Of a stretch of DNA of 64,000 nucleotides, positions 28,502-39,839 are shown piece by piece (position 1 is the stretch's first letter; each line of letters begins with the position of its first letter). Source of the stretch: Ochrobactrum teleogrylli (lineage in GTDB: Bacteria > Pseudomonadota > Alphaproteobacteria > Rhizobiales > Rhizobiaceae); NCBI RefSeq assembly GCF_006376685.1, contig NZ_VEWL01000003.1:310001-374000 (forward strand), read 5' to 3'. Both the position numbers and the translations under genes were made by a program. The notes beneath the pieces are model-generated. The model had not been told where the DNA came from and ran no database searches. It was given only the letters and a program-made list of their open reading frames with translations.

Positions 28502-30108
28502 TGATCGAACGGCTTGCGGGCAGGATCATTCTTTCAAGCGGCTGGCGTCGTGCGCTGGCCGCTTTTTTGAGTGGCGCCTTCGCGACACTGACCCAGCCGC
28601 CTTTTGATCTCTTCATCGCCGGTTTCATTTCCTTTCCGATCCTCGTCTGGCTGATCGACGGCGCTTTGGCGCGCGCCGATGCTGGCCCGATCCGGCGTAT
28701 TCTGCCCGCGGCAATGGTCGGGTGGTGGTTCGGCTTCGGCTATTTCGTCTCGGGCCTCTGGTGGATCGGGACGGCGCTTCTGGTCGATGCAGACGAGTTT
28801 GCCTGGGCCCTGCCGCTGGCAGTGCTGGGCCTGCCCGCCTTTCTGGCGATTTTCTATGCCTTTGCGACCATGGTTGCGCGCATTTTCTGGTCTGACGGGC
28901 TTGGAAGGATTTTTGCGCTCGCGTTCGGCTTTGCGCTTGCAGAATGGTTGCGCACCTTCCTGCTGACCGGCTTCCCGTGGAACGCTATCGGCTATGCGGC
29001 CATGCCGGTGCCGCTGCTGATGCAGTCGGTCGCGGTGGTCGGCCTTGTGGGCATGAGCGCGCTTGCCGTGTTCATCTTCGCATCGCCCGCATTGCTGATC
29101 GGCGGACGGCTTGCAAAAAGCGGTATCGCCCTCGCCATTCTTCTTGCTGCAACCCATGTCGGCTTTGGCGCATGGACACTTTCGCGCGCGCCAGCCGTGG
29201 GCGACGAAAAGGGCAACATCAATATCCGCATCGTGCAGCCCTCCATCCCGCAGACCATGAAATGGGACAATGCCGCGCGCCGCTCGATCTTCGACAAGCT
29301 GATTGCGCTGACGGCCGAGCTGCCCGCTGATGGCAAGCCGCGCCCCGATGTCGTCATATGGCCTGAAACGGCAGTGCCCTATATTCTGACGTCGACACCG
29401 GAAGCGCTGGCCCAGATCGGCAATACATTGCAGGACGGTCAGGTTCTGTTGACCGGCGCCGTGCGCGAAGAGCGGGCCGCAGGCAATGGCGAGCCGCGCT
29501 ATTACAATTCCATCTATTCGATCAACGACCGGGGCGAGATCACCGACGCTACCGACAAAGTGCATCTTGTTCCATTCGGCGAATATCTGCCGTTGGAAAG
29601 CCTTCTGCGGGGGCTTGGACTTCAGGAAGTGGTGAAAATGCCGGGCGGCTTTACCGCCGGTTCCTCACGGCGTCTCCTGAATGTGAGGCCGGGCCAGACG
29701 CTCCTGCCGCTTATCTGCTACGAGGCGATTTTCCCGGATGAGCTGGGCGTTTCGGGGCCGGAAACAAGCGCGCCCAAAGCAATCGTCAACGTCACGAATG
29801 ATGGCTGGTATGGCAACACGCCAGGGCCTTATCAGCACTTCCGGCAGGCGCAGGTTCGCGCCGTGGAGCAAGGCCTGCCGCTCGTGCGTGCGGCCAATAA
29901 CGGGCTTTCGGCGGTAACGGATTCCTACGGTCGAATCACTGAAGGTCTCGCGCTGGATGCCGTCGGCGTTGTGGATGCTTCCCTACCGTCAGTTCGTGCA
30001 CCATTTTGGGGCACAGCGCCGGGATCGAAACAGACGATAACGATCCTGTTAACCTTACTCTTTGTCAACGTCGCTTTCACGGTGTCATTCCGCAGGCGTT
30101 TTCATTGA
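28501..30108 (+). CDS. lnt: Apolipoprotein N-acyltransferase
   Basis: A 535-residue inner-membrane enzyme with about six N-terminal helices and a periplasmic carbon-nitrogen hydrolase domain. The catalytic Glu-Lys-Cys triad is visible: VIWPETAVPY (Glu), DKVHLVPFGEY (Lys) and LLPLICYEAIFP (Cys). It adds the third acyl chain to the N-terminal Cys of lipoproteins, completing their maturation for outer-membrane sorting. It overlaps the CorC gene by one base. The candidate promoter of the next gene lies across its last codons. Confidence 0.95.
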   Translation: MIERLAGRIILSSGWRRALAAFLSGAFATLTQPPFDLFIAGFISFPILVWLIDGALARADAGPIRRILPAAMVGWWFGFGYFVSGLWWIGTALLVDADEFAWALPLAVLGLPAFLAIFYAFATMVARIFWSDGLGRIFALAFGFALAEWLRTFLLTGFPWNAIGYAAMPVPLLMQSVAVVGLVGMSALAVFIFASPALLIGGRLAKSGIALAILLAATHVGFGAWTLSRAPAVGDEKGNINIRIVQPSIPQTMKWDNAARRSIFDKLIALTAELPADGKPRPDVVIWPETAVPYILTSTPEALAQIGNTLQDGQVLLTGAVREERAAGNGEPRYYNSIYSINDRGEITDATDKVHLVPFGEYLPLESLLRGLGLQEVVKMPGGFTAGSSRRLLNVRPGQTLLPLICYEAIFPDELGVSGPETSAPKAIVNVTNDGWYGNTPGPYQHFRQAQVRAVEQGLPLVRAANNGLSAVTDSYGRITEGLALDAVGVVDASLPSVRAPFWGTAPGSKQTITILLTLLFVNVAFTVSFRRRFH

Positions 30109-30133
30109 CACGGCAATTTTGTTAAGATGTTAT
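30105..30133 (+). promoter_or_regulatory. Candidate sigma70 promoter of the HTH regulator
   Basis: TTGACA (30105-30110), 17-base spacer, TGTTAT (30128-30133). It overlaps the lnt stop and lies about 130 bases upstream of the HTH start. Confidence 0.55.
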
Positions 30134-30209
30134 ACCGGCGCGGTGACGGTTCCCACGTGTGAAGTCGTGCGAAACGCGTCAGACTACCTCCCACAACGTG
30201 ATGTTATCC

Positions 30210-30225
30210 CTGTTCAGATGAACAG
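30210..30225. promoter_or_regulatory. Palindrome upstream of the HTH gene, possible autoregulatory operator
   Basis: CTGTTC-AGAT-GAACAG, a perfect 6-4-6 inverted repeat in the leader, about 42 bases before the HTH start. An XRE-type dimer could bind it; no binding data. Confidence 0.35.
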
Positions 30226-30266
30226 TACATGAATGAAAGCTCGCAGCCGCGAGGAGTGACAGCTGT

Positions 30267-30680
30267 ATGATTGAGAATAAAAAGAAGCCCAACCCAATCG
30301 ACGTACACGTCGGCAGCCGCATTCGTCTCCGCCGCAACATGCTGGGCCTCAGTCAGGAAAAGCTTGGCGAAAATCTGGGCATCACGTTTCAGCAGATTCA
30401 AAAATACGAGAAGGGCACCAATCGCGTCGGTGCCAGCCGCCTGCAGGCGATCTCAGCCATTCTCAATGTACCGGTTTCCTTTTTCTTCGAAGACGCACCG
30501 GGATCAAACCCCGTCGGCCAGGAAGGCTTTGCGGAAGATAACGAAGCGACCTATGTGGTCGATTTCCTGAATTCGAACGAAGGCGTCCAGCTCACACGGG
30601 CGTTCACGAAAATTTCAGATCCGAAAGTTCGCCGGAAAATCATCGATCTGGTGAAGTCGCTGGCAGCAGACGCCGAGTAA
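30267..30680 (+). CDS. XRE/Cro-family transcriptional regulator (PraR-like)
   Basis: A 137-residue DNA-binding protein. The HTH lies at residues about 15-70: GSRIRLRRNMLGLSQEKLGE, then ITFQQIQKYEKGTNRVGASR, with QQIQKYEKG as the recognition helix. The C-terminal half ends in a helix (KISDPKVRRKIIDLVKSLA). The N-terminus MIENKKKPNPIDVHVGSR and the position just upstream of metK resemble the regulator called PraR in rhizobia, involved in quorum sensing and biofilm/symbiosis control, as far as I recall. Orthology is inference, so no symbol is given. A palindrome sits in its leader. Confidence 0.88.
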   Translation: MIENKKKPNPIDVHVGSRIRLRRNMLGLSQEKLGENLGITFQQIQKYEKGTNRVGASRLQAISAILNVPVSFFFEDAPGSNPVGQEGFAEDNEATYVVDFLNSNEGVQLTRAFTKISDPKVRRKIIDLVKSLAADAE

Positions 30681-30801
30681 GTCACTCCCCTTTACGCCTG
30701 TTTTCTGGCGATTCATGCGCGTTTTTCCCCTTTTGACGGTGGCTTTTCGACCTTGGGAAATGAATTTTTCCAACCGCGCCCTGTCGCAATACGAAAATGC
30801 A

Positions 30802-30830
30802 TTGACGGTTCGATCCCAACTTCGCTAACA
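30802..30830 (+). promoter_or_regulatory. Candidate sigma70 promoter of metK
   Basis: TTGACG (30802-30807), 17-base spacer, CTAACA (30825-30830). A GCGCCCGGAA/TTCCGGGCGC hairpin starts at 30838, close to the expected transcription start. Confidence 0.6.
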
Positions 30831-30837
30831 CTTTGAC

Positions 30838-30859
30838 GCGCCCGGAAAGTTCCGGGCGC
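30838..30859 (+). promoter_or_regulatory. Hairpin at the 5' end of the metK leader
   Basis: GCGCCCGGAA (30838-30847) pairs perfectly with GCGC-complement TTCCGGGCGC (30850-30859). It lies at or next to the predicted start of the transcript, about 55 bases before the GTG start. No T-run follows, so it is not a simple terminator. It may stabilise the mRNA or take part in regulation. It does not match the SAM riboswitch patterns I know. Confidence 0.5.
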
Positions 30860-30914
30860 TACTGTGTTTCCTAGGCGGAGATGTCCTCCGTTGGATTTTC
30901 AAGAGGGGTTACCC

Positions 30915-32177
30915 GTGTCGCGCAGTTCTTATCTCTTCACCAGCGAATCTGTGTCTGAAGGACACCCGGACAAGGTTTGCGATCGTATCTCCGATGAAAT
31001 CGTCGACATGGTCTACAAGGAAGCGCGCCGCACCGGCGTGGATCCGTGGTCTGTCCGCGTCGCTTGCGAAACGCTTGCCACCACCAACCGCGTGGTGATT
31101 GCCGGTGAAGTGCGCGTGCCGGAGACTTTCCTGAAGAAGAATAAGGACGGCTCGATCGCCAGGGACGCCGCTGGCCATCCGCTGATCAATCCTGCCCGCT
31201 TCCGTTCGGCAGCCCGCAAGGCGATCCGCGAAATCGGTTACGAGCAGGACGGCTTCCACTGGAAGACGGTCAAGATCGACGTGCTTCTGCACCCGCAGTC
31301 TGCCGACATCGCGCAGGGCGTCGATAATGCCGCCGACCGTCAGGGCGAAGAAGGTGCGGGCGATCAGGGTATCATGTTCGGCTATGCCTGCCGCGAAACC
31401 CCTGATCTGATGCCAGCGCCGATCTATTATTCGCACAAGATTCTCGAAAAGCTGTCCGAAGCCCGCCATAAGGGCGAAGGCGATGCGGGCAAGCTTGGCC
31501 CGGACGCCAAGAGCCAGGTCACGGTGCGTTATGAAAACGGCAAGGCTGCGGAAGTTACGCAGATTGTGCTCTCGACGCAGCATCTGGATGCCAGCTGGGA
31601 TTCGAAGAAGGTTCGTTCGGTTGTCGAGCCCTATATCCGCGACGCGCTGGGCGAGCTGCCGATTGCAGCGACCTGCAACTGGTACATCAACCCGACCGGC
31701 AAATTCGTCATTGGTGGCCCGGACGGTGACGCAGGCCTGACGGGCCGCAAGATCATCGTCGACACTTACGGCGGTGCGGCTCCGCATGGCGGCGGCGCAT
31801 TCTCCGGCAAGGACACCACCAAGGTTGACCGCTCGGCTGCCTATGCAGCGCGTTATCTGGCCAAGAATGTCGTGGCGGCAAATCTTGCAGACCGCTGCAC
31901 GATCCAGCTTGCCTACGCCATCGGCGTTGCGCAGCCGCTTTCGGTCTATGTCGATCTGCACGGCACCGGCAAGGTTGCGGAATCCGCTGTTGAAGAAGCG
32001 CTGCGTGAAGTGATGGACCTGTCGCCGACCGGCATCCGCAAGCATCTCGACCTCAACAAGCCGATCTATGCCAAGACTTCGTCTTACGGTCATTTTGGCC
32101 GCAAGCCGGGCCGTGACGGTTCCTTCTCCTGGGAGAAGACCGACCTCACCAAGGCACTCAAAGCGTCTGTCGCTTAA
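30915..32177 (+). CDS. metK: S-adenosylmethionine synthetase
   Basis: A 420-residue cytoplasmic enzyme making SAM from methionine and ATP. The hallmark motifs are [16 protein letters not shown] near the N-terminus, [13 protein letters not shown] and [16 protein letters not shown], which carry the ATP and metal binding residues. GTG 30915 ([15 protein letters not shown]) is the likely start, preceded by AAGAGGGG; the frame from 30864 has no support. SAM supply fits its neighbours MiaB and TrmB and the RsmC-like methyltransferase, all SAM users, though that is not proof of co-regulation. Confidence 0.96.
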   Translation: MSRSSYLFTSESVSEGHPDKVCDRISDEIVDMVYKEARRTGVDPWSVRVACETLATTNRVVIAGEVRVPETFLKKNKDGSIARDAAGHPLINPARFRSAARKAIREIGYEQDGFHWKTVKIDVLLHPQSADIAQGVDNAADRQGEEGAGDQGIMFGYACRETPDLMPAPIYYSHKILEKLSEARHKGEGDAGKLGPDAKSQVTVRYENGKAAEVTQIVLSTQHLDASWDSKKVRSVVEPYIRDALGELPIAATCNWYINPTGKFVIGGPDGDAGLTGRKIIVDTYGGAAPHGGGAFSGKDTTKVDRSAAYAARYLAKNVVAANLADRCTIQLAYAIGVAQPLSVYVDLHGTGKVAESAVEEALREVMDLSPTGIRKHLDLNKPIYAKTSSYGHFGRKPGRDGSFSWEKTDLTKALKASVA

Positions 32178-32235
32178 AGCCTGTTCCAAAAGTTGCATCA
32201 CAGACCGCTTGGCGTTATGTGTCCTGCAAATATCA

Positions 32236-32316
32236 AAGAGCGCGGTCTAAAGCATTTCCAGCAAAAGTGCGAAGCGGTTTTGCGTCGGATAATGCGTCAA
32301 GATTGACCGCGCTCTT
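32236..32316. repeat. Nested palindrome with RIME-like core between metK and trmB
   Basis: AAGAGCGCGGTC (32236-32247) pairs perfectly with GACCGCGCTCTT (32305-32316), enclosing the RIME-type GCATTTCC...GGATAATGC core (about 32252-32295). It lies just before trmB. The outer stem might be the metK terminator, with the repeat inside it. Confidence 0.65.
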
Positions 32317-32338
32317 CGCTTATTCTGACGGATAAAAC

Positions 32339-33040
32339 ATGACCGAAGAAACCCATCCTCTGCGCGGTGCCGGAAACTTTTTTGGCCGTCGTCACGGCAA
32401 GCCGCTGCGCAGCCATCAGCGGAACCTGTTCGAGGACCTTCTGCCCGAGCTGAAGCTCGACCTTGCCAAGCCTGCGCCGCAGGATCTGCGCGCGTTGTTC
32501 CCCGTCGCGGTTGACGCGGTGCGCATGGAAATCGGCTTTGGTGGCGGCGAACATCTTCATCATGAAACGGGCCGCTATCCGCAGACAGGCTTCATTGGCG
32601 TCGAGCCTTTCGTCAACGGCATGGCCAAGATGCTGGCGGCGCTCGATCAGGAGCTGCGTCCCAATATGCGGCTCTACGATGAAGATGCGACGGCGGTTCT
32701 CGACTGGCTGCCGGATGCATCGCTGACCGGTATCGACCTGTTTTATCCCGATCCGTGGCACAAGCGCCGCCACTGGAAGCGCCGTTTTGTCAGCGACGCC
32801 AATCTGGATCGTTTTGCCCGCATTTTGAAACCCGGCGCAAAATTCCGCTTCGCGTCGGATATCGAGCATTATGTGAACTGGACGCTGCAACATTGCCGCC
32901 GTCACGATGCTTTTGACTGGCAAGCGGAAGGTCCGGCGGACTGGAACGACGCCTATGAAGGGTGGCCCGGAACGCGTTATGAAGCGAAGGCCTTCCGCGA
33001 GGGCCGCAAGGCTGCCTATCTGACATTTATCCGACGTTGA
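32339..33040 (+). CDS. trmB: tRNA (guanine-N7)-methyltransferase TrmB
   Basis: A 233-residue SAM-dependent enzyme that methylates G46 in tRNAs. The family signature is clear: the N-terminal [20 protein letters not shown], the SAM-binding [12 protein letters not shown], the IGVEPFVNG stretch, and [19 protein letters not shown] with the conserved PDPW. ATG 32339 is the only sensible start. It is preceded by a long palindromic repeat and followed by another mosaic repeat. Confidence 0.95.
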   Translation: MTEETHPLRGAGNFFGRRHGKPLRSHQRNLFEDLLPELKLDLAKPAPQDLRALFPVAVDAVRMEIGFGGGEHLHHETGRYPQTGFIGVEPFVNGMAKMLAALDQELRPNMRLYDEDATAVLDWLPDASLTGIDLFYPDPWHKRRHWKRRFVSDANLDRFARILKPGAKFRFASDIEHYVNWTLQHCRRHDAFDWQAEGPADWNDAYEGWPGTRYEAKAFREGRKAAYLTFIRR

Positions 33041-33045
33041 AATTC

Positions 33046-33151
33046 TAGAGCGGTTCCGATCATAACGGTATCGTGGAACCGCTCTATCTATCTGTTTTTA
33101 CGCATTATCCTGCGCAAAATCGCTGCGCACTTTTGCTGGAAATGCTCTAGA
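33046..33151. repeat. Mosaic palindromic repeat between trmB and rimP
   Basis: First unit: TAGAGCGGTTCC (33046-33057) / GGAACCGCTCTA (33075-33086), perfect 12 bp. Second unit: a reverse-oriented RIME copy, CGCATTATCC ... GGAAATGCTCTA (about 33101-33151). Directly precedes the rimP promoter. Confidence 0.65.
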
Positions 33152-33163
33152 CAGAAGCGGGAC

Positions 33164-33192
33164 TTGAAAAAATCCGCTTCCGCTGGTATATA
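33164..33192 (+). promoter_or_regulatory. Candidate sigma70 promoter of rimP-nusA
   Basis: TTGAAA (33164-33169), 17-base spacer, TATATA (33187-33192). It predicts transcription starting near 33200, just upstream of the leader hairpins. Confidence 0.6.
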
Positions 33193-33220
33193 ACTCTCAA
33201 ATTCTTGGTCGAACGAACAA

Positions 33221-33250
33221 GAGTGGGTCCGTCCGGTCCCGCTCTTTTTT
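33221..33250 (+). terminator. Terminator-like hairpin in the rimP leader (candidate attenuator)
   Basis: GAGTGGG (33221-33227) pairs with CCCGCTC (about 33238-33244), with one G-T step, followed by six T residues. It lies in front of rimP, before the TTG start at 33304. An upstream hairpin CTTG...CAAG overlaps its 5' side (33204-33222), giving a possible alternative fold. Confidence 0.6.
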
Positions 33251-33303
33251 GTTACTTAGAGCCAGGAAACAGAGGTTTTTCGACCCCTTCGAGAGGTTCA
33301 GAG

Positions 33304-33963
33304 TTGACGGAACAGGTTCAGGCAAACGAAGCAGAGACGCCAATCGTGGCTGTGGATGAGCGCATCATTCGCGAAACGGGCATCGACGCGAAAGTGGCAG
33401 GCATTGTGGAGCCGGTCCTCAATACGCTCGGCTTCCGTCTGGTGCGCGTGCGTCTTTCCGGCCTCAATGGCCAGACCTTGCAGATCATGGCCGAGCGTCC
33501 CGATGGCACGATGACCGTTGACGATTGCGAGCTGGTCAGCCGTACCGTCGCGCCGGTGCTCGACGTCGAAGATCCGATCAGCGGCAAATATCATCTGGAA
33601 ATCTCGTCGCCGGGCATCGATCGTCCGCTGGTGCGCAAGTCGGACTTCGCCGACTGGGCAGGCCATATCGCCAAGGTAGAGACTTCTATCGTGCATGAAG
33701 GCCGCAAGAAGTTCCGCGGTCGTATCGTGCTGGGCGATGCCGAGACGGTGGTGATCGAAAGCGATCAGGTGTCTTACGGCAACGAACCGGTCGTGCGCAT
33801 TCCCTTCGATGTGATTTCGGATGCGCGTCTGGTCCTCACCGACGATCTGATCCGCGATGCGCTGCGCAAGGACAAGGCCCTTCGTGAAGGCCGCATCCCC
33901 GGAGACGATCTGGGCGATGCGCCGGAAGAAGCGGCGACAGAAGATACGGCTGACGAGAAATAA
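33304..33963 (+). CDS. rimP: RimP, 30S ribosome maturation factor
   Basis: A 219-residue protein with TTG start at 33304 preceded by GAGAGG; the product begins [16 protein letters not shown], matching the length and N-terminus I recall for Brucella RimP. A frame from 33205 would run through the leader hairpins. Family marks are [11 protein letters not shown], the [17 protein letters not shown] stretch and [15 protein letters not shown], the latter typical of RimP. It helps 30S subunit maturation. It opens the rimP-nusA-ylxR-infB-rbfA-truB series. The C-terminus is acidic ([13 protein letters not shown]). Confidence 0.94.
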   Translation: MTEQVQANEAETPIVAVDERIIRETGIDAKVAGIVEPVLNTLGFRLVRVRLSGLNGQTLQIMAERPDGTMTVDDCELVSRTVAPVLDVEDPISGKYHLEISSPGIDRPLVRKSDFADWAGHIAKVETSIVHEGRKKFRGRIVLGDAETVVIESDQVSYGNEPVVRIPFDVISDARLVLTDDLIRDALRKDKALREGRIPGDDLGDAPEEAATEDTADEK

Positions 33964-34029
33964 GCCGACGAAAAAAGTTTCAGGCATTCGGCGCAAGGAG
34001 AAGCCGGGTGCGACACCAAGGAGAGACCT

Positions 34030-35655
34030 ATGGCAGTCAGTGCTAACAGGCTGGAGCTTCTGCAGATCGCCGATGCGGTCGCACGCGAGAAGTCGATTGA
34101 CCGCGAGATCGTTCTTGCGGCCATGGCCGATGCGATCCAGAAGGCAGCGCGTTCGCGTTACGGTCAGGAAAGCAACATCCGCGCCGACATCAATGCGAAG
34201 TCGGGCGAGATCAAGCTTCAGCGTCTGCTCGAAGTGGTCGAGAATGTCGAAGACTACGCCACGCAGATTTCGCTGTTCACCGCACGCGACCGCAACCCGG
34301 ATGCGCAGATCGGCGACTTCATCGCTGACCAGCTTCCGCCGATGGATTTCGGCCGTATTGCTGCCCAGTCCGCCAAGCAGGTCATCGTGCAGAAAGTGCG
34401 CGAAGCCGAGCGTGACCGCCAGTATGACGAATACAAGGACCGCGTGGGCGAAATCGTCAACGGCACTGTGAAGCGCGTCGAATATGGCAATGTGATTGTC
34501 GATCTGGGCCGTGGCGAAGCCATCGTGCGCCGTGACGAACTGATCCCGCGTGAAGCCTTCCGTTATGGTGACCGTATCCGCGCTTATGTTTACGACGTGC
34601 GTCGCGAACAGCGCGGCCCGCAGATTTTCCTGTCGCGCACCCATCCGCAATTCATGGCGAAGCTCTTCACCATGGAAGTTCCGGAAATCTATGACGGCAT
34701 CATCGAGATCAAGTCGGTCGCCCGTGATCCGGGTTCGCGCGCCAAGATCGCCGTGGTTTCGCGCGATGCGTCCATCGATCCGGTCGGTGCCTGCGTTGGT
34801 ATGCGTGGTTCGCGTGTTCAGGCGGTTGTGGCTGAACTGCAGGGCGAAAAGATCGACATCATTCCGTGGTCGCCGGATGCGGCTTCCTTCATCGTCAACG
34901 CGCTTCAGCCTGCTGAAGTTGCCAAGGTTGTTCTCGATGAAGATGCGGAACGTATTGAAGTTGTCGTCCCGAATGACCAACTATCACTTGCGATCGGTCG
35001 TCGCGGCCAGAATGTCCGCCTCGCATCGCAGCTCACCGGTTGGGACATCGACATTCTGACGGAGGACGAAGAGTCCGAACGTCGTCAGAAGGAATTCACC
35101 GAGCGTTCGAACCTGTTCATGGAAGCCCTCGACGTTGACGAAATGGTCGGTCAGGTTCTGGCTTCCGAAGGCTTCGCCTCGATTGAAGAACTGGCTTATG
35201 TCGAGCCGGGCGAAATCGCATCCATCGACGGTTTCGATGACGATACCGCTTCTGAAATCCAGCAGCGTGCCCGTGAATATCTGGATCGCCTCGAAGGTGA
35301 ACTGGATGCGCGCCGCAAGGAACTCGGCGTCGAAGACGAACTGCGTGAACTGCCGAACCTCACCACCGCCATGCTGGTTGCTGTCGGTGAAGACGGTGTG
35401 AAGTCGATTGAAGACTTTGCAGGTTACGCTGTTGACGATCTCGTCGGCTGGCGTGAGCGCAAGGATGGCGACACTGTCGCTCATAGCGGCATTCTCTCGT
35501 CCTTCGATGTTTCGCGCGTCGATGCCGAACAGATGATCCTGACTGCCCGCCTCAAGGCTGGCTGGATCACGGAAGAAGAGCTGGCAGCAGCCGCTCAGGA
35601 AGAAGCCGAAGCGGAAGTCGAGGCTGAAGCCGGTGAAGAAGAAGCTGCTTCGTAA
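34030..35655 (+). CDS. nusA: NusA transcription termination/antitermination factor
   Basis: A 541-residue protein. Order: N-terminal RNA polymerase-binding domain (residues 1-130), S1 domain ([30 protein letters not shown], about 137-200), two KH domains (about 230-345, with [20 protein letters not shown] and [15 protein letters not shown]), and a C-terminal acidic repeat region (about 370-500) of the alphaproteobacterial type. A last stretch is Glu/Ala-rich ([19 protein letters not shown]). It binds RNA polymerase and modulates pausing and termination. Follows rimP by 66 bases. Confidence 0.95.
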   Translation: MAVSANRLELLQIADAVAREKSIDREIVLAAMADAIQKAARSRYGQESNIRADINAKSGEIKLQRLLEVVENVEDYATQISLFTARDRNPDAQIGDFIADQLPPMDFGRIAAQSAKQVIVQKVREAERDRQYDEYKDRVGEIVNGTVKRVEYGNVIVDLGRGEAIVRRDELIPREAFRYGDRIRAYVYDVRREQRGPQIFLSRTHPQFMAKLFTMEVPEIYDGIIEIKSVARDPGSRAKIAVVSRDASIDPVGACVGMRGSRVQAVVAELQGEKIDIIPWSPDAASFIVNALQPAEVAKVVLDEDAERIEVVVPNDQLSLAIGRRGQNVRLASQLTGWDIDILTEDEESERRQKEFTERSNLFMEALDVDEMVGQVLASEGFASIEELAYVEPGEIASIDGFDDDTASEIQQRAREYLDRLEGELDARRKELGVEDELRELPNLTTAMLVAVGEDGVKSIEDFAGYAVDDLVGWRERKDGDTVAHSGILSSFDVSRVDAEQMILTARLKAGWITEEELAAAAQEEAEAEVEAEAGEEEAAS

Positions 35656-36008
35656 GAAGCGCTGAAAGTTCTGGAGCCGCATGGGTTCTTACGTCTGAAG
35701 CAATTCAGGCGTAAGCTGTGCGGCTTCAAGCATCTCCAGCAAAACTGCGCAACGGTTTTGCGCCCGGAGATGGGGAAACGGGTCTCATCTGCCGGATTCG
35801 GTCAGTCGGATCGGGTTTCAGTGGGCCTTGGACCACGTTTCGGGTTGTGGCGAAGCCCCGGCTCTGGTACAGCGCCACGCGTTGCGTTTGATATGTCGGG
35901 GAGGTTCCAAACCGCCCGATTTGAGAACATAACGGCGGAAGCGTTGCCAGTTTTGAAGTTGAGTACAAGTCCGTATATGGCAGAGCGGGAGTTTGCGTGG
36001 AGCAGGAT
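35656..36008. other. Intergenic region between nusA and the YlxR gene
   Basis: About 350 bases. It contains a RIME-like repeat (35731-35772) and a CG-rich stretch with CGGATTCGGTCAGTCGGATCGG near 35793. No credible ORF or promoter stands out. Confidence 0.45.
35731..35772. repeat. RIME-like palindromic repeat
   Basis: CATCTCC (35731-35737) / GGAGATG (35766-35772), with inner GCAAAA/TTTTGC. It matches the other family copies in the window. Confidence 0.6.
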
Positions 36009-36611
36009 ATGAATGACAGAACCTGTATCGTCACGCGCGAAAGCGGTTCTGCCGATGACATGATCCGCTTTGTGGCAGGGCCAGACGGTTCCGTCGTGCC
36101 GGACTTGAAAAGAAACCTGCCAGGCAGGGGATGCTGGGTCAAGGCCGAGCGCCGTCTGGTGGATGAAGCGATCAAGCGCAAGCTTTTTGCGCGGGCGCTG
36201 AAGGAAGGCGTGAAGCCGCAGGACGATCTTGGCGCGCTGGTCGACCAGCTGCTGACGAAATCCGCTCTCGGCAGTCTGGCTTTGGCGCGCAAGGCAGGCG
36301 CCGTGGTAACCGGCTCGACCAAGGTGGATCAGGCGATCCGCACGGGCGCGGCGGCCATGGTGCTGCATACCAAGGAAGCCGCAGCCGATGGCGTGCGCAA
36401 GCTTGATCAGGCAAGGCGCGCCGTGGTGCATCTGGATGGCCCCGATATCCCGGCCTTCACCCTTTTTACGGGAGAAGAAATGGATTTGGCATTTGGGGGC
36501 GGAAATGTGATACATGCAGCCGTGCTTGAAGGAAAGGCGGCTGTCGGGTTCGTTCAGCGGGCGCAATTGCTGCATCGCTATCGCGGTGAAAGCGCAACGA
36601 ATTCGAATTAG
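36009..36611 (+). CDS. YlxR (DUF448)-L7Ae-like fusion RNA-binding protein
   Basis: A 200-residue protein. The N-terminal YlxR domain (residues about 1-75) has RTCIVTRESGSADDMIRFV and LPGRGCWVKAE, the latter the hallmark GRGCW loop. The C-terminal half (about 90-190) resembles the L7Ae/YlxQ RNA-binding fold: SALGSLALARKAGAVVTGST and VRKLDQARRAV. In Bacillus these are two genes, ylxR and ylxQ; in alphaproteobacteria they are often fused. It sits between nusA and infB as usual. I took ATG 36009 with GGAG just upstream; GTG 35997 is possible. Confidence 0.88.
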   Translation: MNDRTCIVTRESGSADDMIRFVAGPDGSVVPDLKRNLPGRGCWVKAERRLVDEAIKRKLFARALKEGVKPQDDLGALVDQLLTKSALGSLALARKAGAVVTGSTKVDQAIRTGAAAMVLHTKEAAADGVRKLDQARRAVVHLDGPDIPAFTLFTGEEMDLAFGGGNVIHAAVLEGKAAVGFVQRAQLLHRYRGESATNSN

Positions 36612-36670
36612 AGCGTAATCCCGGAGGCTGGCAGGTCTCACACCGGATTGGGCGTAGAAGTGGATGACTG

Positions 36671-36711
36671 GAGCATTATCCAACCCGACCAGGTCGCGTT
36701 GGATAATGCTC
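36671..36711. promoter_or_regulatory. Strong hairpin in the infB leader
   Basis: GAGCATTATCCAAC (36671-36684) pairs perfectly with GTTGGATAATGCTC (36698-36711), with an inner CGACC/GGTCG pair. It lies about 39 bases before the infB start and could shield the ribosome site or stabilise the mRNA; it could also be a RIME-like repeat. Confidence 0.6.
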
Positions 36712-36749
36712 GAGTAGAGCGGCCGGAGCCGCGAAGGAAACGGAACGTA

Positions 36750-39566
<2,817 letters not shown>

Positions 39567-39574
39567 TAGCTTTG

Positions 39575-39608
39575 GCCGGACCGTCCGACAGGGGCGGTCC
39601 GGCTTTTT
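39575..39608 (+). terminator. Intrinsic terminator after infB
   Basis: GCCGGACCG (39575-39583) / CGGTCCGGC (39595-39603), then five T residues. Sits directly after the infB stop. Confidence 0.85.
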
Positions 39609-39710
39609 AGAGCATAATCAGACCGGAGTGAAACGAGGATCGGTAAGATTATGCTTGAAATAGAAAAGCATTGAGCGCCGATCTGATTCATTCAGATCGA
39701 AACGCGCTCT
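39609..39710. repeat. RIME-like two-hairpin repeat after infB
   Basis: First hairpin AGCATAATC (39611-39619) / GATTATGCT (39647-39655). Second hairpin with GATCTGA/TCAGATC (about 39680-39698) inside AGCGC/GCGCT. It separates the infB terminator from the rbfA leader. Confidence 0.6.
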
Positions 39711-39839
39711 AATGCCCGGTTCCGAGGGTCTGACTCCCATCTGAATTGTGGTAAGTTACGCCCATAATTTTCAAGCCGTGTCGTCGGACTGCCTGAGAGG
39801 CTGAACGTCGGTCGATGGCTGTTCATCGAGGATTTAGCT

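Noticed and set aside
30831-30914. SAM riboswitch in the metK leader
   Set aside because: The leader is short and lacks the conserved pseudoknot sequences of SAM-II or SAM/SAH motifs that I know; only a simple hairpin is clear. An Rfam scan would settle it.
33152-33303. Initiator tRNA gene upstream of rimP-nusA, as in E. coli metY
   Set aside because: No cloverleaf or T-loop GTTCGA-type sequence can be folded here; the strongest structure is a terminator-like hairpin.
33298-34980. 560-codon minus-strand frame over rimP and nusA
   Set aside because: It spans two known genes and the gap between them; no family resemblance.
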